A stretch of 64,000 nucleotides of DNA from Glandiceps talaboti (taxonomy: Eukaryota > Hemichordata > Enteropneusta > Spengelidae): NCBI RefSeq assembly GCF_964340395.1, contig NC_135558.1, positions 16,208,271 through 16,272,270 on the forward strand, given 5' to 3'. The notes under the pieces were generated by a model. That model was not told where the DNA came from. It worked only from the letters and a program-made list of their open reading frames with translations, and searched no databases. The position numbers were made by a program, and so were the translations under genes. Of this stretch, positions 1 to 14,200 are shown in pieces (position 1 is the first letter of the stretch; each line of letters opens with the position of its first letter).

Positions 1-340
1 GTGGATGCAGTTTGTTGAAAGTGTGCTTTGCGGTATTTGGATCATGGAGTTAAACGAAAATCCTATCATAATTTCAGAAAGTCAATAAATGTACATAGTA
101 CCACTACCGGTGTGGTATTTTTTGACAAATCGTCGGTTTTTTGGCATGTTTGTATATTTGTATGATTTTGCACTGCCTTTAATACTAAAAATAAGAATTT
201 TCTTTTTAAAACTCTTTTTGTGTGTCAGATTTCACGTGTGATTTTGTTATCATCTCCTGGGGGTATTTTTATTGGTTAAATTATATGTTATGAATGGAAA
301 ATAAAACTATTTTTAATTTGTGAACATATATGTACTATGG

Positions 341-645
341 TGTTTGTACCTACCTACCTACCTACCTACCTGTAAACCTACCAAGACCTACCTACCTACC
401 AAGACCGAACGAACGCCCGACCGACAGATTGGCCGACCTACCTACCTACACAATGACAAACGTACGTGTACACGTACGTACATATATACGTACATACATA
501 CATACATACATACATACATACATACATACATACATACATACCTACATACCTGTACCTACCTATCTACCTACCTACCTACCTACCTACCTACATACATACA
601 TACATGCATACATACATACATACATACATACATACATGCATACAT

Positions 646-688
<43 letters not shown>

Positions 689-690
689 TG
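341..690. repeat. Compound TACC/TACA/CA microsatellite
   Basis: TACC units, then TACA units, then a second TACC and TACA block, ending in a CA run. Open frames over it are repeat artefacts. Confidence 0.95.
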
Positions 691-1784
691 ACGGAAAAGA
701 GAATCACCACATGCTCACAGTCTTTTACTGTTTAACATTACAGGCCTGGAGAACAATATTGATTCATGAAAACATACATGATTCGAATATTTTTTAAATA
801 TCATTTAGTTGTCTGCGAAAAGCGGCAATTTTTACAGATGATAAAAATAGAAACTCGCATACTAGACAGTCTGGTACTGGTACCCATATTTATTAAAAGT
901 ATCGGTAAACTAATAACTTCTTATAGTTACCCTGTTCTGTGCAGAAGAGTATTGATTGTAACAATTCAATAATTACGTCAAAGGGTTACCATCGACTATT
1001 GTTCACATAGGAAGCGTAACAGCAATATGTCTTTGTACAGTATACGATAGCGACGGTAATCAAACGGTGGCTATCACACTGAGTGGCGCTGTTCATTTTA
1101 AGCACAGGTCGTCGAACGGTGCACGTGTTGAAATTCTCATTTAGAGCTATTTACCAGAGTTTAAGACAGCTCTGTACACGAACAATGTTACACAAAACTG
1201 ACCATTGAGCGATAATTTCTCCCTTTTTTTCCATGATGATTAAAATCAAATTGAAAACTATGACACGCTCGGGTGCTCCCGGTCTCGAACGAGATGAGAA
1301 ACACGAATCAATAAGCAAAAATAAGAGGGACACTTTATACCTGCGGATGTGATAGTTCGATGGGTCACTTCTCAATATATAACGGTACATTTGTGTTACC
1401 AACGCAGAAAACAGCGGAAATTACAGCATATATGCCACTAGCATCTAAGTGGACAACCCGCATCGATGAGCAAATCCATCCGCTTCGCCTGTCTCGCCTA
1501 TCTGACAACCGGAGGTTGCCATGGAGACGTTGCTAGGAGATCGACCTATCTGCCGAAGAGAATTTACGGAGTCGTGTCAAGAGCAATACTTTTAGTCAAT
1601 GAAGCAGACTTGTTATTCAACTCGTGTTTATAGCTTTGGTTATCACTTTCAATGTCAAAAGAGATTCTAAAGTGTTTCCGATAACATGGGCTTGAAATTT
1701 ATTAAATGTAAGTTTAAAGTATAAAAGGATGTGAATGTCATAGATTTACAGAGTGAAGGGAAAGTCAATAACAATTTCAATACA

Positions 1785-2010
<226 letters not shown>

Positions 2011-3290
2011 ATAAAGAGAGAAAGAGAAGAGAGAGCTAACTAACTCACCGACCAACTAATCATTGCCATGTGACCATGAAATATTATGAAAAATAATGAA
2101 CACATTCTATAACTTTGATATTGGCTATAAGAAGAGTACTGTTTTAACTACTACAACCTGTTGAATCACGTCTAGCAACTTGTAGAATTCTTATCAGGTA
2201 TTAAGGTATGACATGAAAGTTATATCATGACAGTTTTGTGTTACCCCCCCCCCCCCCAATGATAAAGGTGTCGGTCTTTGCTAACAATACTATCTTTATA
2301 TCAAACTATTTCGATCGCAATTGACAGAAATATACCTCCGACAACGTTTCTCCTTTACATCCTGAATGTTCATTGCCATACACTATACTTTAGTCCCACG
2401 TACCAACTTTTAAGTTCATGATCCGGTTTTCCAAGTTTATGGCCCTATGTTCGAGTACCATATTTGTTTTCCCTCCTCTAAAATCTAAATTCGGAACACG
2501 GGGGCAACGGCTAAAACTGTCTATGTCTGCCGTAACTATGTGAGGAAAAACCACAGTGGCAGTGCGCCGTGGACTATATCTTCGGCACACAGCCGAAAAT
2601 TAGGTATTTCACGCCATGTGAGTAGCAGCATTCAAAAATGAAATTATTTTAATAAGGGACACGTGTGAACCACCCATGCTCTCCAACTCTAGGTGTCGAC
2701 AGGAGGCACGCTCTCAAGCCACTGTCCTTTTATCATGAACAACCCCGCAGTGAATGAAACGGTGCGACAACAACGCGCACGGGGATCGAGAGTTGAAACC
2801 ACTGCTTGTACGTATAACCATAGACAGTGGACGGGAAACGACGACTACTCGAATTGTATCCGGATAAAGAGAACTTTTTGTTAGGTAAATCAATTAATAG
2901 TCCGAAATAAAATTGGTTACCATGGCTACTTGATAATCTCCATAAAATACACTCAGATTGTTGGACAATACCCAGATCATAAAAGTTCAATTGCTCATAA
3001 AAAGAAACTGTAGCTGAAAATGAAAAGGAGGCAAATAACACACAAAAAAACTGTATTTTAGATTTCTGCCATTATCAACTGATAATACAATCGTTTATGG
3101 AGCGGAGTAAAATAAATTATACCACACACAGGCAAGAATGAAAGTGTTAGAACAAAAAAGCATGGGCTTTCATACCTTGATCACTCTTCGTCACAACTTG
3201 TATCTATGTCATTGGTTATGTAGTACTAAAAATATGAATGAAAACGTCTCATTTTTCTCTCAATTTTTCATAGCTTATGCTTGAGGAGGG

Positions 3291-3450
3291 ATAATTATAT
3301 TACTCCCCAAAATTTGTCTTCATTCGGCAGAAAAACACGAGTACGTGTGAGAGTTTTGTCAATACACGGCTCTTGACTCGTAGCGACAAGGCCCCCTAGG
3401 TCACTCGTATTTTCTGTGGTTGAACGATGAAAAATATTGGGAAATAATTT
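3291..3450. mobile_element. Foldback MITE (CCCCAATATTTTTCTTC family), third copy
   Basis: Left arm ATTACTCCCCAAAATTTGTC and right arm GAAAAATATTGGGAAATAAT are inverted repeats; AAGGCCCCCTAGGTCACTCG matches the internal part of the copies near 58.7 and 61.3 kb. Confidence 0.65.
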
Positions 3451-5061
3451 TTTTTTAATATCCATAAAGTGCAACTCATGATATACATACATAAATACAC
3501 GAATGGAAATACATAAAAAGAATACATTACTAAAGCTATACTATAAAGACTCTGTTTAAAGGGGCATAAGCCCAGTTTACACGTTATATGATTGACGTAG
3601 TTTTTGCTGCGTATCTAAAATGTACTAACGATATTGATCTTACTGAAGCACACTTAACAACCACTTGCAATTGATTGAACTCAAACCTGGAATCATGATA
3701 TATCCCATGAACGATCCGATGACGTAATTTATCTAACGTATCAAAAATGTTCACGAAATCCGTACTATGCAATCGGTTGTTCTAACCATGCCAGAAGACA
3801 ACCGTAATGTTATAGAAGGCATATATCAACATTAACATTATACTGGAATGTGGTTTTGTTTAAGTATTTTCACTTGAGTTAAAAAGCTTATAAACTCACC
3901 TTGTGCCACTTTAATGTAATTCATCTTAACGCGTACTCTGAATAGTGAAGTTTTGTTAGCTTCTGAGATCTGGAAAAAAATCAGTTATTCTCGAAAGTGT
4001 TTTAGTAAACACAGAGTAAACATAAGGTGGCATAATTGTACATGACCTTTCCGTAAAAAGCCTGCCCTCTATAGAGACGTGATGTCATGGTTACTTTTTT
4101 TTTTTACAGAATTGTATTGCTACTATATTATGCAAATAATAAATATATGAATAAAGAAAGGATGAACGAATTAACAGAATAAATAAATAAATATATAAAT
4201 ACATAAAATAAGTGAATAAATAAATATAGATGAATTTAATAATATATATTACTGTTATCGTATTTTACATAAAAATTTTGAGATTACCATTTTCAAACCA
4301 CCTCAAGACAGTAAACGATTAATTGACACAAAGATAAGGAAACAAAATGGTTGACATATGAAATGTATTGTCAGAAAAAACTATAGCCGAATTGCCTAAA
4401 ATTAAAATACAAGAAAAGTTTCCTTTATTTATGCAAATTAAATGACATCAGATATGCAAATGAAGCACCAACTGACATGGTACCACTAATAGATGTCTGC
4501 CAGAAAGCCACATTAATGTCTAGGAAAAACAGACGTTGAACATGCTCAAAACATTCCGTGGGATTTGGAGTAGCCTAAATGCATTTATGACAGTGTCAGC
4601 TACATTTTAATTCGCCTTTGCGTTAGGCATTGGCTTCGGTTTTCTTTTGTGCGAGCTTCCTGTACCCCTAGAAAAGGATTACAATGTAACAATTTAGTGT
4701 GCATAGATTCTTGTCGAGCCAAACGATAAAATGTAGCAATGTTGGTAAAATTTGTGTCGAGCCAGACGACAAAAATGGAGCTATATTACTAGGATTTTTG
4801 TCGGATGATTTGTTTCAGGTTAAATGGCTATTAGTATTATTGTAAATACTTACTTCCCCCAGATCGTACACTGGCCGCCTAGTTTGTGCTATTTGTGGTA
4901 TGAAAGTGCATTTTTATTTCAACCACAGCATCGCTTTAAAATGGGAGATCTTGCCATGTAGTCATGCTATAAGCCAGTCCCCTTTAATTCTTTATAAACA
5001 TTGTATTTTATTAGAGGTAGGTTTTTTGGGGGGTTCACTAATTTGCCGCTCACAGGATTAA

Positions 5062-5438
5062 TACAGTGCGTTGCAAACTACTTTTCATGCTCTGTGTTTG
5101 ATGCAACCATGCAGAAACCAACAAGGACCTGTACACTCTACACTTGAAGATAGCAATATTGCAATGTTTTGCTTCCTGTAGACTGAATGAAATAAACCAG
5201 TACTGCAAGTAGATGTAGACAAGCGGGCACCAATGCTTTTCAGTGTCAAACATATTTGCAGTGTTTGCGGTGATGTTTTCATGTTGTCATCTTAGTTCAT
5301 TTCACAAAGATAGAATGCAGCAAGAAACTGCGTTCAGTCAATCTTGCTATCCTAAAGTGTAGCATGTGCAGTTTCTTATTAGTTTCTGCATGGTTGCATC
5401 ATACAGAGCCAGTGAACGGTAACCCGAAGTGTGCTGTA
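5062..5438. mobile_element. Foldback MITE with TACAGYRCGTT ends, copy 1
   Basis: Arms carry TTTGATGCAACCATGCAGAA at the left and TTCTGCATGGTTGCATCATA at the right, plus GATAGCAATATTG / CAATCTTGCTATC. Outer ends TACAGTGCG and GTGCTGTA suggest TA targeting. No coding capacity. Confidence 0.75.
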
Positions 5439-5478
5439 GTTGAAGTGAAATTGAATTCTATTGATTTCGTGGACGATG

Positions 5479-5650
5479 TACTTGATTTGACTTGACTTGA
5501 CTTGATTTGACTTGACTTGATTTGACTTGATATGAAGTAAGTGATCTGACTTGACCTGACTAGATTTGACTTGACTTAAAGCGACCTGACCTGACCTGAC
5601 CTGACTTGACCTGCCTTGACTAGACCTGACTTGACTTTCATTGATTTGAA
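5479..5650. repeat. Degenerate TTGAC pentamer array
   Basis: Repeats of CTTGA/TTTGA/CCTGA pentamers run for about 170 bp, with T-rich units at the left and C-rich (ACCTG) units at the right. Confidence 0.85.
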
Positions 5651-5806
5651 TCGACTATCGACTATTTATGAAAATATTATATTCGTTGGCCAGGGAAAAA
5701 TGTCCACGTCCATGGAAGTAGTGCCATGAATATATAATCTCCTTTTTGCTCTTCGTTAACCATAATTGGTAAAACATATCTAGGTGTTTAATTCTTTTGA
5801 CAATGA

Positions 5807-5855
<49 letters not shown>

Positions 5856-6639
5856 GCAAAATAGGAAAACATTGCAATTTAAGCATGGTTATTGAAATGA
5901 TATAAACATATAGTGAATTGTGACCGTTGACATTTAACCTTTGACCCTGCATACGCTGTATTATTTAGCGACAGAGTTTTTTTTTTATTTCTTTTGAGTT
6001 CTGTGACCTCAAGTCAACACAGCGTTGTTGGAAATGAAATCAATTTCCTGTCAAGCTCCTTGAACTGTAACCTAATAAGTAGACACCTTGGCATGGGGTC
6101 ACTTTAAAGAAAAGTAAACACGATATATATCAGAGTACCTAGAAGACAAATTGCTTATTCTGTAGTTTGTGATTTAAGGGGTACGTACTATAAGTCTCTC
6201 CCCCCCGTTGTGTTCAATTCAGTTGTGTAAGCACGCAGACGACACATGTCGTCATTCGGTGAGGCCAATTACAACAAAATCAAATTAAAGTGATGAAAAA
6301 TACTGCGTAGAAGTTAACGCACTTCACATGATTTTCATTTATTTTGTTATAATGGATATTTATTCACATTACAGTATTTATTGAAGCATGGATGGTCGTA
6401 AATCGTACAAGTCTCTCCCGTCACCAGACGAACGTTTAAATTGAATCACTGCAGTTATATTTTTTTTGTGTGTGTGGAAATAATGTCATTATTGTGATTC
6501 AGAACTCTAGAGTCAGCCTACGAATACTGTGGTGGCAATGGCGATATCTTGTTACACTGTGATGCACAACCGCAGGAAAGAAAGTGAAGCAAGGAAACAA
6601 ATAATTAAGAAAAGAACGAACAAACGAACCCAGTTGATG

Positions 6640-6880
6640 AACCAATTAACCAACCAACCAACCAACCAACCAACCAACCAACCAACCAAGCAAACGAACC
6701 AACGAAACAACCATGCAACCAACCAAACAACCAACCAACCAACCAACCAACCAACCAACTAACGAACCAATCAACGACCTAACCAACCAACCAACCAACC
6801 AACCAACCAACTAACCAACCAACCAACCAACCAACCAACCAACCAACCAACCAACCAACCAACCAACCAACCAACCAACC
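6640..6880. repeat. AACC microsatellite
   Basis: Mostly ACCA units with scattered substitutions, in two blocks separated near 6760-6785. Confidence 0.95.
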
Positions 6881-7610
6881 GACAAACAAATAAACAAACG
6901 AAATATAAACAAAAACAAATTAATGTGATTGAATCAGTTACATTTATGATTGATAAATTTGTGTTTCTATGGACTAAAGGACATTGAACAAAATGAGACA
7001 CTATTTTTATGGAGTAAACACAAACTTACATAAACCTCATGTATCATATGTTGATTTGTGCATTATATATGAAGTAAAATACAATGTAGCGATGACAGGT
7101 TTTAGCATATATAAGCCCTATTTTCCTTCAAGCCTGATGTCAAAGACACCTTTTTCACTATACCTATAGCTCTCATGCTGAGATGTTTCAGAAAGCAGAA
7201 TAACACGTTATACGAAATGAAATGAAAATTTATTTCGCATTTAGAGGCCAGCGGCCCAAAATACATATACGAACAAATAAAGCATGACAAAAAGAATAAT
7301 GATTGCATACGTACATTGAACGACAAAATACAACCGAAAAACGTGTCAACGTTATGGAATGGAAAAGTTTTCTCTCGATCTAAATGCCTTATAAGTATAC
7401 ATTGCAAGTTGTCTTAGGTAATGAGGATTTTTACTTGATAAAGATTATCTAGCGACGGATGAGTCCAAATATTACATGGAAGGTATTGCTGTCTTAGAGG
7501 AGTATACAAATCGCAATCACAGACGAACGCATAGGACGGAGCCCATTCACGTTTATTAATTTTTCGTAGAGTGACATAACACGTTATAAACAAGTTATGA
7601 AAAAATATAC

Positions 7611-7614
7611 CTGC

Positions 7615-7649
<35 letters not shown>

Positions 7650-7671
7650 CGGCAGCAGCAGCAGCAGCAGC

Positions 7672-7722
<51 letters not shown>
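7611..7722. repeat. CAA / GCA microsatellite
   Basis: CAA units interrupted by a short run of GCA units (7652-7670). The poly-Asn open frame is an artefact. A shorter CAA run is at 5811-5857. Confidence 0.95.
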
Positions 7723-7723
<1 letters not shown>

Positions 7724-8039
7724 CAATAAAAATCACGGTCGGATCTGTCCCGAATCCCTGTGATAGGGAAATTACGTGGGGTAAACGTTATTGGAACACT
7801 CAGACCTAAAGTAGAATTTTTAGTTTTGCACTTTATTACACTTCAAAGAATAGTACGGCACCTTATACATTTTCTGCACGTAATCGCTGTAATGTGACAA
7901 CGTGATGGTGTCTCAGACTGAAAGATACTCGCGGTCGTTGAACCAAAGCGAGACCTCAGACGCGTGTCTTGTTGAATACAAAATTATACTTTCAGAAACG
8001 GTTGATAATACCCGCTATTAGTATTAATCTCATTTATCA

Positions 8040-8460
8040 CCAGTAGCCCCCAACGGGCAAAGCACGGAGGGGGTTATATGAAAGATCCATGTCCATCCAT
8101 CCATCCATCCATCCATCCATGCGAGCGTGTTAGCGTCAGCCGGCCGTGGTAAACCATATCTCTGACACACATGAATCAATTTCAACCAAACCTGTCACAA
8201 ATGTCAAACACTGTAGTGTCCCATACATGAATGTCCCCTTGACCTTTATGACAAATGGCGTCCGTATTTGTCATAAAAATACACATTTTGATTTATTTTT
8301 TATCTTCAAATGTTTGATACATATAGACGCCATTTTTAAAGTGTCTATATCAAGCTTTCAAACGAGACCTTTGACCTTGACCTACACTTTCAAATTGTTA
8401 TGCTTACTCTTTAAACACGATATTTGACTCTGATCTTCATCTTCAATAGAAATTTACAAG
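8040..8460. repeat. Diverged dispersed repeat with ATCC array
   Basis: GGGCAAAGCACGGAGGGGGT, an ATCC run (8091-8120), then CTCTGACACACATGAATCAA and GACCTTTGACCTTGACCTAC. It looks like an old interspersed element of marine invertebrate type; this is a recollection of style, not a database match. Confidence 0.4.
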
Positions 8461-8651
8461 TGAATTGTACAATCGTATTTCGGACACCAAACAGCACAAC
8501 AGTGCTTGGGGTTATGTGTTCGCACGCAGAAGACTTGTCTTATTATTAATTAAGTTTCTTAATTTCTCTTCTCAACATGTCGTAACCCCCCACCCTTCCC
8601 CTCCTCATAATTTCCACCTCCCAGCTTTTCTCTTTACTACAACTCCCATTG

Positions 8652-8854
<203 letters not shown>

Positions 8855-10117
8855 ACATCGTTTTGCCAACATTCACAGATTGTAGCTTACGGAATGAGTG
8901 TATACATAATATCCGAACAATACGTCGCTTTTTACATTTAGTTTCTGTAGTTTCTGGGTAAATACAAAACTTCCAAAAAGTCTGACATCTTACAGTAGTA
9001 GCATGGATTGCTAACGGTTTCGTCTCTCTTTGGGTTTACTTACAAGTATAAAAGTAGAGACCTGTTAAAACAAGAGAAGTGGTTGGTAACTATCTTTACT
9101 TGTATATGGTACGACCGAATAGGCTGGCTTGTCACTTCCAGCCTTTGCAGGAGCAAGTCGTACAAGGAAACATATTTTGTCGAACTTTTACTAGCAAAGA
9201 CGTATATCCAATCTAGAAGTACGTCAGCTTCAAGTCTCTTCCGGTGGGTCGTTCCATTCTATTACAGGTAAGAAACCGAGGGTTCGAAGATGCTGTGCAG
9301 GCATATAGAATATTATTAAATGACGTTGTTATCACTCTGGGTGTCTCTTGATGAGTGACGCCAGTTTCTTAAGTCAGTATAAATTTAACTCGTCGTCAGT
9401 TTCGTCCATCACTTTAATATCTGCCAGGGCAATCTTTCAAAGCACTAAATATTGTCGAACTGTACACGAAAATTAATAACTTTGCAATGTGGTAGTAAGT
9501 TACAAGTTTCAGATGTCACAGTATTAGAGGACGAATGTCATTTTATATCATTTTGTTCACTTTATGATTATTATAGAAAATAATTATTTCTCAAAAGTAC
9601 TTTTTTGATATAAGAGAAGATGAGACAACAAGATTTCTATAAGTTTCGCGATACTTTCTTCTAGGTATATATTTCAAGTGTTGGTCTTTTCTGGTCTGAT
9701 TTTTTTTTAAATTTAGTTATTCATACTGGAAGTATGTTTTCTTTGTGACCCTTCATACGATTAATTTATATCACTGGTAAGTTCACAAAATGTCACAAAG
9801 TTAAATGAGGTGGCATGTTTCATTTACCATTCTTTCAACATGAGAACCTAAGTTTCACATAGTGCTTTCATTATCTTTTCTGAACTGTATATTTTTTGTG
9901 TTCTATGAGATCTTTGGGCCCGTGGCCTTTATTGCAAGTATCTATCTATGCTTTCGTTATGCAAGCTTTTAACCAGTTATTGTTAATCGTTGGGAGTAGA
10001 TCGTCACCTCACCACGAGGCTAATCAAGAACAAAATGTGAATAAATAAAATCATTTGATAAAATGGCTGTTAAAAGTAAGTATCTAGTCATAGATTATTT
10101 CTCAGTGTCTGTAGATG

Positions 10118-10484
10118 TATAACTTCAGACATCAGACCATGGAGGAACAGAACCTGTTACAAACAGGGAAAGTAAACAACTGAATTGGATTAATAAGACT
10201 TGGCACAGCATGTTAGAAGTACCAAAGACTTGTATTACATTCCATCATTTTGATAATAACAGTTGTATGGCCCCTTTATGTAATAGTTCACAGTTCACAA
10301 ACAAAGTTGAAGTTCCCCTGGTATATCGTGTACACATAAAGAGACCATAAAATTGTTCTTATCAAACCATGGTGTGTAATACAAATCTCTGCTGTTTCAA
10401 CATGCTGTGACAAGTGTTATTAATCCAATTTATTTGTTTACTTTACAGGTTCCGTTTGTCCATGGTCTGATGTCGACAGTTGTA
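10118..10484. mobile_element. Foldback MITE with TACAACTG ends, copy 1
   Basis: Left CATCAGACCATGG..AACCTGTTACAAAC and right TTTACAGGTTCCGTTTGTCC / CCATGGTCTGATG are inverted repeats. AAGTAAACAACTGAATTGGA also occurs in the copy at 61564-61870, establishing a family. Confidence 0.8.
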
Positions 10485-10700
10485 TTTACGACTTCACGTT
10501 AGAAAAAGCACTGTTTAGTTAATCAAACAATCAGCTATGGGGTTTTCTATATCTATATAATTCATGACACAATTTCGTCAAAATTTCCCCCAGTTTTCCA
10601 CCGTATCATTGTCAAATAAGTATAAAGCTAGTAATCATAAACTCAATAAGACATATAATACGAAAAAGAGATGAGAAGAGAGCAAGAATACTAGTCGTAA

Positions 10701-11218
<518 letters not shown>

Positions 11219-14200
11219 AATGCCGAATGCGTCATCAACTCGACTCAAGCGATATTGCATGTTCAACATATCCATGTCTAAAGAAGTGTCAACCATTTGC
11301 ATGTTCCGTGTGTACGGTAGTGCAAAGTACCATCTCTTTATTTTACAATTAAAATGTATTCTAGTTGATTCTTATCACCGACTCTCTTTGTTGCCTATTA
11401 CACGTAGCTGAACGATGGCTGTACACGTGTTCAGGCTGCCGATGGCCCCCTCTTTCAATGTTTCAGCGTATGCGTGCTGTGGACGTGGTCACACAGCGAA
11501 ATTAGAACTACTGCTATTGTTGGTCCCTTGCACAAGTCATTTAAGGATTCATCGAGATTTGATCGTGTTATCGTTTTTACATGATTATTTCATTGATGAC
11601 TTCGGTAGAAATTATTCTATTGATCGAAATTGTACTCGCGTTCTTGTGATCCTGGTTATATTTCGACGGTAGGTGTTTTTGTGTGTCGACGGCTGAAGAA
11701 CACGAAGACGTGCAAAGCAGAGAACTTATGAAATAAAAGATATTTGTCAGGTTTTATTACTGGGGAGATTTCATATGATCATTTCGTAAACCCTGCTCAC
11801 CTGAATCGTACCCGGAGACGGATTACGACTTATATTCAGGTTGCTCTTCGTTGGTTATGCAAATGAGGCCGAGGACGTGCAACCGGTGACCTCATTTTGT
11901 CCCAGTGGCCGTATTACTTCAATTGGGTCGTCAACGTAAAATTAAAGAGTGAAAATTTGCCGCTAAGAGACTCAATTACTGTGATATTTATTGTTTTGGT
12001 TGATATCAATGCCTCCCAATATAAATCATCGTTTTCCCTGGAGCTTTCATCACTCGGATCCCATGCGTAGGATAACTTGAAAAGGAACAGTTAAAATTAT
12101 AATGCGCATGCGCAATGAAATGTCGACGAACTACTTACAGTAAAAGTTTTCGCCCGATTTAACCGCGAAAAAGAACGATTTTTTGTCGCATAGTTATCCC
12201 CAATGAAACCGTCGTCTGTTTAGGAGATTTTAAAACGAGAAAAGTGAGAAAAGTATTCTAGTAACAGATTCTGGATTACACTTTCAAAAAAGTTAAAAAG
12301 TTGTTTGCAGCTTCTTCGCGTTAAAAAAATTATGACCGCTCGTACTTCGAAAGCGCACGCAACAAGCCAGATGTCTGTGTTACAAACATTACTGGAGTGT
12401 CTGTACAGTATTTTACATTGTGCCTTTGTTTGGAATCTGTTTTCTAAACGTTTTTTTTCCTTTCGTTTACTTCAAGTAACGACAGTAGATTTTTATCCTA
12501 AACGATGCGGATAAATTAAACAGACACTCGTAGTTGTCTTTGATTTTGTTATCAGAGATGTGAATAGATGTAGTAGAGTCCCCGACTGAGATTGATTCAT
12601 ATAGGTCCCACATCTGTGTGTTTACAAAGACTTTATCAACTTGGGACTGATTTATTAGTGCGATAGAATCAAACGCTTACACCAAAACGTCTTTGTGAGC
12701 GTATAGAAAAGGGGGGGATGTGAAGATGTGGCCTTCAGGCAAACTAAGCAGTGTGGTAGTACTAGTTCGCTCCGCTCTGTAACTCGTCCGGGTACTGGGG
12801 CCAATGAGAGCGCGGAGTTTTTGCGAAGAAAAAAAAAAGCAACGGAGATGGAGCCTTTATCGGGCCAGCTTTTAAGCTATGAATAAAATAACAGAATATA
12901 TATATATACATATCGCATTGTGTTAATGGGTTTGCTTGTTAGAGCAACTTCGTCGTTAAGTATGAAAAAGAGATGGTAAGCAGCGATATTGCCCAAGAGG
13001 AGGTTGTGTCTTTCCTGTGTATACTGTGGAGTTTGGAGGCAAAACAGACGAAGGCTTTGTTCGCCTCAGAACCAGTAGCTATGACTGCAATTACCAAACA
13101 ATTAGAGCGTATTCAACGCCCTGCAGGTGACACGTATACGGACGACCGTCTAACGCAGGTGATGTTGATGCCTGCCACGCTCGAAAAACAAACAATTTAA
13201 AAGCTCTTCAGAGAACCACAATGGCTAGAGACACAAATATTGTGAGGCAAAGGGCCCTAACTTTGTTTCTGACGACTAATGAATATAAAAACAATTGTAC
13301 CAACGTTTGTATGTCTCCTTCTACTAGCTCTTTACAACGTTGCAGCTACACAGAAAATAAAATAGAACCCTAAGAACGTGAAAAGTGACTGGAAAACAAA
13401 CAGGGTGTAGGTTTTCCAATTGATGTGTAAGTTGGGAACTGATGCGTTAAAGAGAAAAAGTCAACTTAAAGTTAAAACTAGAAATTAAAAAAAAAAGGAA
13501 GAAAAGAAACACCCGGATATTGTATAGATGCAAGAAGAAGCTGTGCTCTACTCGTACTGTATCCAGGTCTCTCTTTGTGTACGAAGTTGAAAACCCTGGT
13601 CGCTCCTGTGTCATCTGATACCAACGTATAGTTCATAGTAGCGTTCAATTGAGATTCTGTTGATGCTTAAGTAAAGAAGGATGCGTTTCAAATTACCCAC
13701 TTGTACTAAATTGAAAAGGATAGAAATTTACTCAAATGTATGGCATCGTAGCTTACGATTTTCCCGACCAGTTCGTTACATTTGGCCACTTGCATCGCAA
13801 CCACATCACGTATCCTTTTTGCCGCAGTCGTTTCGACCACTCTTAATGCGTTTTATGATGTTTTGTATAGCTTGAATCATGCAGCCTGGCACTTATTCGC
13901 AATGAAATTCTCGTCAAAACTTTATTACAAGTGTTTTGTGACGCAGTTGACTGCATACGGCGATAAGATCGATACTTATTTCGACGTCCGAAAGAGAGGA
14001 TTCGCTGTCAGGAAGTCCTTATCTGTACGTCACTTCCTCTGTGACGACGACTTGGAAAAATGCCACAGTGACTGTGTCCAGTGTCATTTTCAAATGCACG
14101 CACAGGTACATGACTACTCCGATGGAGAGAAAAAATCATAACGTTTCGGACGACCTCATAAGCATGATGTGGGAACACCCTGATATTATACGTTTGAGTA

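Noticed and set aside
12973-13200. 75-residue open frame with ordinary composition
   Set aside because: No recognisable family, no flanking splice signals tied to another exon, and length expected by chance.
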